Assembly (NCBI GenBank): GCA_021847645.1
Contig: JAJZQG010000001.1
Coordinates: forward strand, 1-64,000
Source: Myxococcales bacterium
Lineage (GTDB): Bacteria > Myxococcota_A > Polyangia > Polyangiales > Polyangiaceae
Direction of reading: 5' to 3'
DNA: 64,000 bases
The notes below the pieces were generated by a model. That model saw nothing but the letters and a program-made list of their open reading frames with translations, searched no databases and was not told where the DNA came from. The translations under genes were made by a program, and so were the position numbers. Below, piece by piece: positions 19,816-27,435 of this stretch. Position 1 is the first letter of the stretch. Each line of letters starts with the position of its first letter.

Positions 19816-21600
19816 ATGATCAAGGTTAGCGACTACATCGCCCGACGCCTCTACGAGCTCGGTTGCAGGCACGTCTTCATGGTCACGGGAGGCGGGGCGA
19901 TGCACCTGAACGACGCCTTCGCCAGCCGCAAGTCCCCCTACCAGGTTCTGTTCGAGCACCACGAGCAAGCCTGCGCGATCGCGGCGGAGGGCCTATATCG
20001 CGCCAGCCGTAACGTGGCGGTGGTCAACGTCACCACGGGCCCCGGCGGCCTCAATGCACTCACCGGGGTCATGGGACAGTGGACGGACAGCATCCCGGCC
20101 ATCTACGTCTCCGGACAGGTCAAGCAGAGTACGACCGTCGGAAGCTGCCGCGGCCTCGGGCTGCGCCAGCTCGGCGACCAGGAAGTCGACATCATCCCCA
20201 TCGTCCGACCGATCTCCAAGTATGCGGTCAGCATCCGGGATGCCCAATCGGTCCGCCACGAGGTCGAGAAGGCCTTTCATTTGGCATGCAGCGGGAGAAT
20301 GGGACCCGTGTGGATCGACGTGCCGATGGACGTCCAGGTCGCTATGGTCGAGGAGTCCGCGCTGGTGCCGTACGTTCCGGAGCCTGAAAGCTCGTCGGCT
20401 TCGGAGCTGGGCCCCGTGCTCTCTTTGATCCATGCGAGCGAGCGCCCCGCAATCGTTGTCGGCCATGGGGTTCGCCTCGCGCAACAGGGGCAGGCCGTGC
20501 TCGAGCTGCTGCAGCAGCTCCCCGTGCCTGTCCTCACCACGTTTGGCGGTTGCGACCTCATCGCCGACGACCACCCATGCTACGCGGGACGCATCGGCAC
20601 GCAGGGAACCAGGGGCGGCAACTACACGCTTCAAAACGCCGATCTGGTGCTGATGCTCGGCACCCGCAACAACATCCGGCAGGTCAGCTACAACTGGGAG
20701 AGCTTCGCGAGGCACGCGAAGACGATTTGCGTGGATATCGACGAGGCCGAGCTTCGCAAGCCGACCTTCCGTCCCACCGTTCCCGTTCACGCCGATGTCG
20801 CAGACTTCTTGCGAGAGCTGCGGGACGCCTTGGCCGCGCGCCCGGTCGCTGGTGACTTCGGTGACTGGCTTCGCTGGGCGCGCGAGCGCACGGCTCGGTA
20901 CCCGGCGGTTCGCCCCGAGCATCTCCTGCCGATGGAGAGGATTCACCCCTATCCGTTTTTCGAACGATTCACCCGCCAGCTTGCGGAGGACTCGGTCGTG
21001 ATTGCCGGTAACGGCACAGCCAGCGTCGGCCTGTTCCAAGCCGCAGTCGTGCGCGGGACCCAGCGCTACATCTGGAACAGCGGCTGCGCCAGCATGGGGT
21101 TCGACCTCCCGGCTGCGATCGGCGCGGCGGTCGGGCTTGGTCGCGACGTCTGGTGCGTGGCGGGCGACGGCAGCCTCCAGATGAACCTGCAGGAGCTCAG
21201 CACGGTAGTATTCCACCAAATGCCCATCAAGCTCGTCGTCCTGGAGAACGGCGGCTACGCCTCGATTCGCCAAACACAGGAGAACTTCTTCGGCGAGCAG
21301 TACGGCTGCGGGCCTTCTTCCGGCGTGGGGTTCCCATCCATGCAACGGCTGGCCGACGCCTATGGGCTGCCCTATGTCTGCTCGACTCGCCTCGAGGATG
21401 TGGCCGCTGACCAGCAACTTGTCACGCAGACCGGTGGACCGGTGCTCTGGGAGGTCAAGCTGACGCTCGACTATGTCTTTGAACCCAAGGTGGCGTCGCG
21501 AAGGCTGGAAGACGGCCGGATGGTGTCGAGTGACCTCGAGGACATGGCTCCGTTTCTCCCGCGAGGGGAGCATCTGGGCAACATGCTCGTCTCGGACTAG
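19816..21600 (+). CDS. Thiamine-diphosphate-dependent enzyme, acetolactate-synthase-like
   Basis: A 594-residue member of the IlvB-like ThDP family. The catalytic Glu is E50 in FEHHEQACAIAAEG; the ThDP/metal motif GDGS is at 450-453 with the closing Asn about 25 residues later (VVLENGGY). The N-terminal PYR, central and C-terminal PP domains are all present. Lying between rfbFGH and a NeuB-like gene, it is more likely a sugar-modifying enzyme than a valine/isoleucine enzyme. The precedent is YerE, which adds a two-carbon unit from pyruvate to a CDP-4-keto-3,6-dideoxy sugar in yersiniose synthesis. That function is inference. No ilvN regulatory subunit is adjacent. Confidence 0.85.
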   Translation: MIKVSDYIARRLYELGCRHVFMVTGGGAMHLNDAFASRKSPYQVLFEHHEQACAIAAEGLYRASRNVAVVNVTTGPGGLNALTGVMGQWTDSIPAIYVSGQVKQSTTVGSCRGLGLRQLGDQEVDIIPIVRPISKYAVSIRDAQSVRHEVEKAFHLACSGRMGPVWIDVPMDVQVAMVEESALVPYVPEPESSSASELGPVLSLIHASERPAIVVGHGVRLAQQGQAVLELLQQLPVPVLTTFGGCDLIADDHPCYAGRIGTQGTRGGNYTLQNADLVLMLGTRNNIRQVSYNWESFARHAKTICVDIDEAELRKPTFRPTVPVHADVADFLRELRDALAARPVAGDFGDWLRWARERTARYPAVRPEHLLPMERIHPYPFFERFTRQLAEDSVVIAGNGTASVGLFQAAVVRGTQRYIWNSGCASMGFDLPAAIGAAVGLGRDVWCVAGDGSLQMNLQELSTVVFHQMPIKLVVLENGGYASIRQTQENFFGEQYGCGPSSGVGFPSMQRLADAYGLPYVCSTRLEDVAADQQLVTQTGGPVLWEVKLTLDYVFEPKVASRRLEDGRMVSSDLEDMAPFLPRGEHLGNMLVSD

Positions 21601-21611
21601 CGGAGGTATTC

Positions 21612-21740
21612 ATGGGACGACTGTCATGGGTACGTGGCGGCAAGGGCGACCTCGGCAGAGCCATTGTGAACGTCACGGAGAGGTCTTTTCCACGTCGTTT
21701 CTGCAGCCAAGTGCTCCTACGCGGCGAGGCGTTTCGGTAG
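21612..21740 (+). pseudogene. Short ORF, possible remnant of an SDR gene
   Basis: A 42-residue ORF with a good Shine-Dalgarno (GGAGG at 21602-21606, 5 nt before the ATG), beginning 11 bp after the ThDP gene. It reads MGRLSWVRGGKGDLGRAIVN; GGKGDLGRAI resembles the Gly-rich Rossmann turn at the start of short-chain dehydrogenases. The frame then stops at 21738-21740, and the next 36 bp lead into the NeuB-like gene. This could be the 5' end of an SDR gene lost by deletion, or a short leader peptide. Only about 40 codons remain, so the family call is weak. Confidence 0.35.
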
Positions 21741-21776
21741 ACTTCATTCGCAGCTATCGGAAGGGAAGACGTCAGC

Positions 21777-22862
21777 ATGAGGATTGAGCGCGACGTGTTT
21801 GACGAGCTGTTCGTGTTGGAGCTGGCCAACAACCACTGGGGCAAGGTCGAACGGGGGGTGAAGATCATCCGGGAATTTGGCAAGGTCGCGCGCTACAACA
21901 ACGTCCGGGCAGCCATCAAGCTTCAGTTTCGCGACGTCGACAACTTCATCCACCCGGCGTTCCGCCATCGCTCCGACATCCGCTACATCAACAAGACGTT
22001 GCAGACGCAGTTGTCCAAGGCGGACTACGCCGTGCTGGTGGAGGAGGTTCGAAAGAACAACTGCGTCCGCATGGCGACTCCCTTCGACGAGTCGTCCGTG
22101 GGCTTGTGCGAAGAGCTGGGGGTCGAGATCATCAAGCTGGGCAGCTCGGATATCAACGATTGGGTGCTCATCGAACGAGTGGCGCAGACCAAGAAGCCGG
22201 TCATCGCTTCGACAGGTGGATCGTCCCTGAAGGACATGGATGATCTGGTGACGTTCTTCACGCGCAGAAACATCCCGCTTGCTCTCAACCACTGCGTGTC
22301 CAAGTACCCGACAGAAGAGCGTGACCTGGAATTGAACCAGATAGACCTCCTGCGGCACCGGTATCCGGAGATCGCGATCGGCTTCTCCTCGCATGAGTAC
22401 CAGGACTGGACCTTCTCGATGGCGATAGCGTACGCGAAAGGCGCTCGTACCTTCGAACGACACATCGACATCGAGGAGGAGGGCTACACCATGTCTCCTT
22501 ATTGCTCGACGCCCGCGCAGACCGACCACTGGTTCCGCGCCTTCAACCGCGTCAAGGAGATGTGCGGGGGGCCGGGCACCCACCGTCGCCGAATCCCGGC
22601 GCACGAGCATGCGTACCTCGACGCGCTCGTCCGCGGCGTGTACGCAGCCAGGGACCTTGCGGCGGGGCACGCGCTGCAGGACGGCGACGTCCACCTGCAG
22701 ATCCCGCTGCAAAAGGGGCAACTCTCGTGCCGTGAGTTCATCCGGGGCGAGGTGCTGACCATGCCGGTCAAGGCGGGGGAGCCCATCACGCTCGATCATT
22801 GCGACGCCGCCGTCGCCCGCGCCCCGGAGGTACGTGCGATGATCGAGAAACGCGGGCTATGA
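21777..22862 (+). CDS. NeuB-family (N-acetylneuraminate synthase-like) enzyme
   Basis: A 361-residue protein of the family that condenses phosphoenolpyruvate with an acetamido sugar to give nonulosonic acids. A good ribosome site (GGAAGGGAAG) precedes the ATG. The TIM-barrel part (about 1-270) has LELANNHWG, MATPFDESSV, KLGSSDIND, NHCVSKYPT and IGFSSHE, all NeuB landmarks, and the last 70 residues look like the antifreeze/SAF domain (GEVLTMPVKAGEPIT). The expected partners for sialic-type acids (a CMP-sugar synthetase and a UDP-GlcNAc epimerase) are not in the window, so the substrate may be unusual. Confidence 0.87.
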   Translation: MRIERDVFDELFVLELANNHWGKVERGVKIIREFGKVARYNNVRAAIKLQFRDVDNFIHPAFRHRSDIRYINKTLQTQLSKADYAVLVEEVRKNNCVRMATPFDESSVGLCEELGVEIIKLGSSDINDWVLIERVAQTKKPVIASTGGSSLKDMDDLVTFFTRRNIPLALNHCVSKYPTEERDLELNQIDLLRHRYPEIAIGFSSHEYQDWTFSMAIAYAKGARTFERHIDIEEEGYTMSPYCSTPAQTDHWFRAFNRVKEMCGGPGTHRRRIPAHEHAYLDALVRGVYAARDLAAGHALQDGDVHLQIPLQKGQLSCREFIRGEVLTMPVKAGEPITLDHCDAAVARAPEVRAMIEKRGL

Positions 22863-22922
22863 ACTGAGGCCGGCCCTGTGCCGACCGTGGTTAGGATCAA
22901 GGCGCGATGCCGCGCGACTTCG

Positions 22923-23957
22923 ATGGACGAACTTCCACGTAAGGATCTGGAACACGTGCTGGACCACACGGTTGGTGTGTGGGACGGTTTTCGGGGTGAG
23001 CGCATCTTCATGACAGGCGGAACGGGGTTCTTCGGCCGCTGGCTGCTCGAGAGCCTTGCGTGGGCCAACCGCCGGCTGCGCCTGGGCGTGCGAGCTTCGG
23101 TGCTGACGCGCAATCCCGAGGCGTTCCGGGCTTCGGCCCCTCACCTGGCGGCGATCCCGGAGTTCACCTTCGTCGCGGGCGACGTGCGCGATTTCGTCTT
23201 TCCCGAGGGCGACTTCTCACACATCCTGCACGCCGCTGCCGAATCGTCGACCGCGCAGCTTCGGACGAACCCGCAGGCCATGTTCGAAACGATTGTTGAT
23301 GGCACCAGGCGTGTCCTCGAGTTCGCGGCAACCCACGGCACGCGGCGCCTGCTCTTGACCAGCAGCGGTGCCGTGTACGGAAGGCAACCAGCGGAACTGT
23401 CCCACGTGGAGGAGACCTACGCCGGCGGGCCGGACCCTCTGGATCCGAGCTCCGCCTACGGCGAGGGCAAACGCGCTGCCGAGTTGCTCTGTCGCCTCGC
23501 GGCGGGTCGTTCCCTGGCTCCTGTTGTGGCGCGATGCTTCGCTTTTGTCGGTCCGCACCTTCCGTTGGACGCGCACTTCGCGGCGGGGAACTTTCTGCGC
23601 GACGCCCTCCGCGGTGGCCCGATCGAGGTGCGGGGAGACGGCACGCCGAGGAGATCCTACTTGTACACAGCCGATCTTGCTGCTTGGCTCTGGACGCTGC
23701 TGGCGAAGGGAGCTCCATGCCGCGCATACAATGTCGGCTCGGAGTCTGACATTGCGATCGGAGATCTCGCGCTCGCGGTCGCGTCGGCGTCAGGAATGGA
23801 CGTCGCCGTCCGCGTGGCGGGCGCGCCGGATCCGGAGCGCGCGTCTGAGCGCTATGTTCCGAGCACGCGACGGGCGCGAGACGAACTCGGTCTGTTGCAG
23901 TGGATACCGATGGAGGACGCTCTGGTGCGCACGTTGCGATACCTACGCGGCGGGTGA
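22923..23957 (+). CDS. NAD-dependent epimerase/dehydratase (extended SDR)
   Basis: About 344 residues from the ATG at 22923 (MDELPRKDLEHV); a GTG at 22878 would add 15 residues. The Rossmann motif TGGTGFFGRW, the TSSGAVYGR segment and the SAYGEGK pair (Tyr-x3-Lys) are those of active sugar-nucleotide SDR enzymes, and RRSYLYTADLAAWL is the usual C-terminal landmark. Placed last in the ThDP-NeuB group, it is a candidate for reducing or epimerising the sugar made there. Its last 15 bp overlap the end of the convergent YfhO-like gene. Confidence 0.85.
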   Translation: MDELPRKDLEHVLDHTVGVWDGFRGERIFMTGGTGFFGRWLLESLAWANRRLRLGVRASVLTRNPEAFRASAPHLAAIPEFTFVAGDVRDFVFPEGDFSHILHAAAESSTAQLRTNPQAMFETIVDGTRRVLEFAATHGTRRLLLTSSGAVYGRQPAELSHVEETYAGGPDPLDPSSAYGEGKRAAELLCRLAAGRSLAPVVARCFAFVGPHLPLDAHFAAGNFLRDALRGGPIEVRGDGTPRRSYLYTADLAAWLWTLLAKGAPCRAYNVGSESDIAIGDLALAVASASGMDVAVRVAGAPDPERASERYVPSTRRARDELGLLQWIPMEDALVRTLRYLRGG

Positions 23958-26297
23958 GCGGTCAGCATCCGCGCTCGCGGCAGTGGGCTGAGACGTCGAA
24001 GACGGCGCGAGCGGGGAAGGGGGCGTGCGAGTGCGTCGCAGCTCGCGCAGGCGCGCCAAGCTCAGCGCGGCGGCCGCCAAGACGAGAAGCGGTACGGCAA
24101 CTGCCGCCATCGTCAGCCCCCGGCGAAACGGCGAAGCCGCATAGCGGAACGTCACCCGCTTGGCGCCGGGCGGCAATCGTACGGCACGCGATGTGATATT
24201 GGCTCGCAGGATCGGGGCGGGACGGCCGTCGACTTCCGCGGTCCAGCCTGGGTACCACGTGTCGGTCAACACGAGGTAGCCGCTTCCGGGTCCGGAGATC
24301 TGCACCGTCACGTCCTCACCCGTGTCTTGGGTGACGCGCGCTTGGGACGTCGGCGGATCATCGGACGGGTTGTCGGTGCGGTCGACGTCAGGCCAGGCCA
24401 GCAGGACCGTTCGATCGGGATCGAAATCGCCGCCGATGATCAAGGCTGCGGCTTGCTCGCTGTCGGAAATCACTTGGGAACGGGGCACCACGCGCGCCCG
24501 CTGCCCCCCGACTTCGTACAAGTAGACGCTCGTCGCCTCCGGAATGCGCGTGAGCCCAGAAACCGGTAGCTCGACAGGGGACACGACGTGGGTGACTCCG
24601 TAGGTTCGCAGCACGCGTGCAAAGGTCTGCGCGATGGCAATCTCGCCGCGCCCGGCGCCAACGGCGCCGTCCATCACATAGCCTGGGCGGTTCGAGTCGC
24701 CGAAAACGTCGAGCCACCAACTCGGGGCCAGCCCTCCGTAGCAATCTACCGACGTCACGCCCCAGTACAGTCCGGTGTTTGGCGCGAGGGTTTGGCGCAG
24801 GTGCAGGAAAGGGCGCAGGTCCCGCCAGCCATGCGCCATCCGGGATGCGACAATGTGGAAGTATCTGTGGGCGGGCGTGAAGAAACGAGCGTCCCGGGCG
24901 CGGTCGCCCAAGATCGTGACCGCCTGCGGCGGAGCGAGCCACACCGCTGCGGGCACGAAGGGATTTTGGCGGGACTGGACGGCAAACAGGTCGAGTGCCG
25001 TTCCGGCAACGAGGGCGGCCACCAGCAGGCTTGCACCCCGCGGCGCTCGCGCGCGTAGCTTTCGTTCGAGGTCTGCCCGCAACAGTCCAAGACCCAACGC
25101 CGCCAGCAGCGCCAAGCCGAGATCGACTACGAAGAGAAACCGCGTCGGAAATCGGAAAAGATTCATGCCGGGGACAAACCGCCACGCGAGATGGAAGGCC
25201 GGGGTGTTCGGCCCAAGCACCATCGAGTATGCGCCGACGATGATGACCACCAGGAGGATGACGCGGGGTCGCCGCGGTGCGCGCACAAGCGCCCAAATCG
25301 CCAACAGGAATGTCGCAAGACCTGCGTATCCGTAATTCTCCCAGAAAACCCCGGGTAAGGAGTAGGTTCCGTTTGCCGCGTCGCCGTTGGCGTAGGGCAC
25401 CAGGAAGTTGAGCATGTCGCGTGAAGAGTAGGGGCGCATGGAGGCGAAGGCCCACGACACTCCGCCGCTCCGATCGGACGTTGTGGCGAGTTCGCGGAGA
25501 GGCACGAGAACAGGCGCGCCGGCTAGCCCGCCGAGTGCGACCGCTACCGCGAGAGCGCCGGCCAATTGGGCTGCCAGTCTCCAGCGGCCCGACGCGCGTC
25601 CGAGGCCCACCAGCAGCCAGAGCGAGAAGACGCCGTAGACGAGCGCGCAGATGTAGGCCGATTGAGGAAAGCCGGCGGCCGCCTGCTCCGCGAACACCAG
25701 CCCGAACAACGCGATATCGCGGAATCGCTCCAGCGTGGTCGCCGGCGCCGCGTTCGCATGCTCTCCCTCGAGGGACGGCGGGGCAGTATCGGCCAGCGCG
25801 CGATCGAGAAGCAGGAGTCCCCACGGCAGCCACACGACCGTTGATAGGATCGACAGGTGCTTGATTTGCGTGACGATGGCTCCGGACCCGGCAAAGGAGA
25901 TACCGGCGAGTGCTGCCCCGGAACGCTGCGCGCCGAATCGCCGCGCAAGGCTATAGGCTCCGTGCGCCGCGACCAGGATCATGCCGAGTACGAGCACCGA
26001 CAGCGCGGCCGCTGGAGGAAGCGCCGCGAATGCCCCCAGCGAGATAGGCTCCACGCTGGCGAGTGGAGTTCCCGAGCACATCTCGGACGTCCACGTGGGC
26101 AGCTTGCCATGTGCGAGGAGACGTCCAGTGAGCACGCGGACCGGCAGCTCACCGTTGAAGATGTCCGAAGTGAAGACGTCGTCCGTGACGTAGATTCGGC
26201 GGAACGAGAGCAACGGCAGGTACGGAAGTACGGCGCCAACGCTCACGACGGCCCGACCTAGCCAATCGCGCCAAGCAATCCTTGACATTGTTCTCAT
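23943..26297 (-). CDS. YfhO-like large membrane protein
   Basis: About 784 residues (an ATG three codons later is also possible). Roughly thirteen hydrophobic segments are followed by a soluble extracytoplasmic region with one last membrane helix near the C-terminus. The first loop, VTDDVFTSDIFNGELPVRVLTG, and PTWTSEMCSGTPL match the YfhO family of GT-C-fold proteins, one of which glycosylates lipoteichoic acid in Firmicutes. The C-terminal stretch YPGWTAEVDG is another family landmark. Probably adds a sugar outside the inner membrane. Convergent overlap of 15 bp with the SDR gene; a methyltransferase lies upstream on the same strand. Confidence 0.8.
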   Translation of the reverse strand: MRTMSRIAWRDWLGRAVVSVGAVLPYLPLLSFRRIYVTDDVFTSDIFNGELPVRVLTGRLLAHGKLPTWTSEMCSGTPLASVEPISLGAFAALPPAAALSVLVLGMILVAAHGAYSLARRFGAQRSGAALAGISFAGSGAIVTQIKHLSILSTVVWLPWGLLLLDRALADTAPPSLEGEHANAAPATTLERFRDIALFGLVFAEQAAAGFPQSAYICALVYGVFSLWLLVGLGRASGRWRLAAQLAGALAVAVALGGLAGAPVLVPLRELATTSDRSGGVSWAFASMRPYSSRDMLNFLVPYANGDAANGTYSLPGVFWENYGYAGLATFLLAIWALVRAPRRPRVILLVVIIVGAYSMVLGPNTPAFHLAWRFVPGMNLFRFPTRFLFVVDLGLALLAALGLGLLRADLERKLRARAPRGASLLVAALVAGTALDLFAVQSRQNPFVPAAVWLAPPQAVTILGDRARDARFFTPAHRYFHIVASRMAHGWRDLRPFLHLRQTLAPNTGLYWGVTSVDCYGGLAPSWWLDVFGDSNRPGYVMDGAVGAGRGEIAIAQTFARVLRTYGVTHVVSPVELPVSGLTRIPEATSVYLYEVGGQRARVVPRSQVISDSEQAAALIIGGDFDPDRTVLLAWPDVDRTDNPSDDPPTSQARVTQDTGEDVTVQISGPGSGYLVLTDTWYPGWTAEVDGRPAPILRANITSRAVRLPPGAKRVTFRYAASPFRRGLTMAAVAVPLLVLAAAALSLARLRELRRTRTPPSPLAPSSTSQPTAASADADRSPAA

Positions 26298-26372
26298 TGG
26301 AGCACGCGCGCGAAGCGCGTGTAAAGGAGCTGTTGAGGCAGACAGGCCAGCCGTCGGACCCTTGCCTGCCGG

Positions 26373-27284
26373 TCAACGCGATGGAACCGCGAGTACTCCG
26401 ATGGCCTCGACCCTCCGCAACCACCTTCCGCTCGCCCATTCCGTGATTCGCACCACGCGGAAGCCCGCGCGTTCGAGCAACTTTCGGAGGGTTTCCGCGT
26501 CGAAGTAGTTCAGGTGCTCGTGCTGCTGAAGTATCCCCATCGGAGGCAGCGCGCGGCCCTTGACCCTTGCGACAGCCGACATCAGCGCCACGATGGAATA
26601 GATCTGACTTCGGGCCGCACGCTCGACCCACAAGCGCTGCAGCCTGCTTTCCTGCAAGCGCCGAAGCAGCCTCAGCGGCTCGAAAGGGACTTCCACATAC
26701 CACCAGGAGGCGTCGATGCTTCGCAACTCTCTGACCACCGCACCGGGATCCGACGCATGCTCGATGACGTGAGCAGCAATCACCAGATCGTAGCTTCGCG
26801 AACGGACGCGATCGGCACCGACCGCAGTGACCCCGGGATCGGGCGCCACGCCGGAGATATCGTGAACGAACTTTTCGGTGAAGCATCCAGGAATGAATTG
26901 CCCGCGGTCGCCGCCCCAGTCGAGGACCGAACGCGCCTGCGGAAGCACGCCTGCATCTTTCAGGAACGCTTCCAGTCTCGAGTTGCGTCGCGAAGCCTCT
27001 TCGTCGCTCCCCAGCGCCTGGTTCAGCGAACGCGTGTACCAGAGTTCGTGCCGGTGACGCTGTTTGAAGTATCGCTCGTCCCGATAACCCGCGTAGATGG
27101 CCGCCGCTTCCCCTGGCTCGTAACGATCCCCGAAGAAGCGGAAGCCGCATCGTTCGCATTCCGCCAGCGTCGTCGTCAGCGGCGCCGACGGCCCCAATCG
27201 CTCGCGAATAAAGGGCGCCAGCACTGCCGGATAGTGACGCCCAACCGGCGCTTCACAGCAGGGACAATGGTTGAGTTTGATCAC
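26373..27284 (-). CDS. Class I SAM-dependent methyltransferase with N-terminal zinc ribbon
   Basis: A 303-residue methyltransferase. The N-terminus has CPCC and, about 35 residues on, CERCGFRFFG, a CxxC pair often seen in sugar- or glycan-associated methyltransferases. The SAM-binding fold follows with VLDWGGDRGQF (about 119-129) and LVIAAHVIEHASDP, then a C-terminal EHLNYFDAETLRKLLERAGF, typical of Methyltransf_12/23-like enzymes. Between a YfhO-like and a TMTC-like gene, a role in methylating a surface sugar or its carrier is plausible but unproven. Confidence 0.82.
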   Translation of the reverse strand: MIKLNHCPCCEAPVGRHYPAVLAPFIRERLGPSAPLTTTLAECERCGFRFFGDRYEPGEAAAIYAGYRDERYFKQRHRHELWYTRSLNQALGSDEEASRRNSRLEAFLKDAGVLPQARSVLDWGGDRGQFIPGCFTEKFVHDISGVAPDPGVTAVGADRVRSRSYDLVIAAHVIEHASDPGAVVRELRSIDASWWYVEVPFEPLRLLRRLQESRLQRLWVERAARSQIYSIVALMSAVARVKGRALPPMGILQQHEHLNYFDAETLRKLLERAGFRVVRITEWASGRWLRRVEAIGVLAVPSR

Positions 27285-27435
27285 GACGCTCTCGCCTTCG
27301 CTTTCTTGGCTTCAGCATGCACCTGCCGGTCCGTCGTGTCGACCCAGCTGTTTGCCGCTGCGCGGCATCTCTCTCCTTTGGCGAGTTCGGCGTCGAAGGC
27401 GCTCCGAACTCTTCGTCAACTCCTTCGTGCGACTT

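Noticed and set aside
19816-21600. Annotation of the ThDP enzyme as housekeeping acetolactate synthase (ilvB)
   Set aside because: No regulatory subunit, ilvC or leu genes are adjacent; it sits inside a nucleotide-sugar cluster next to NeuB-like and SDR genes.
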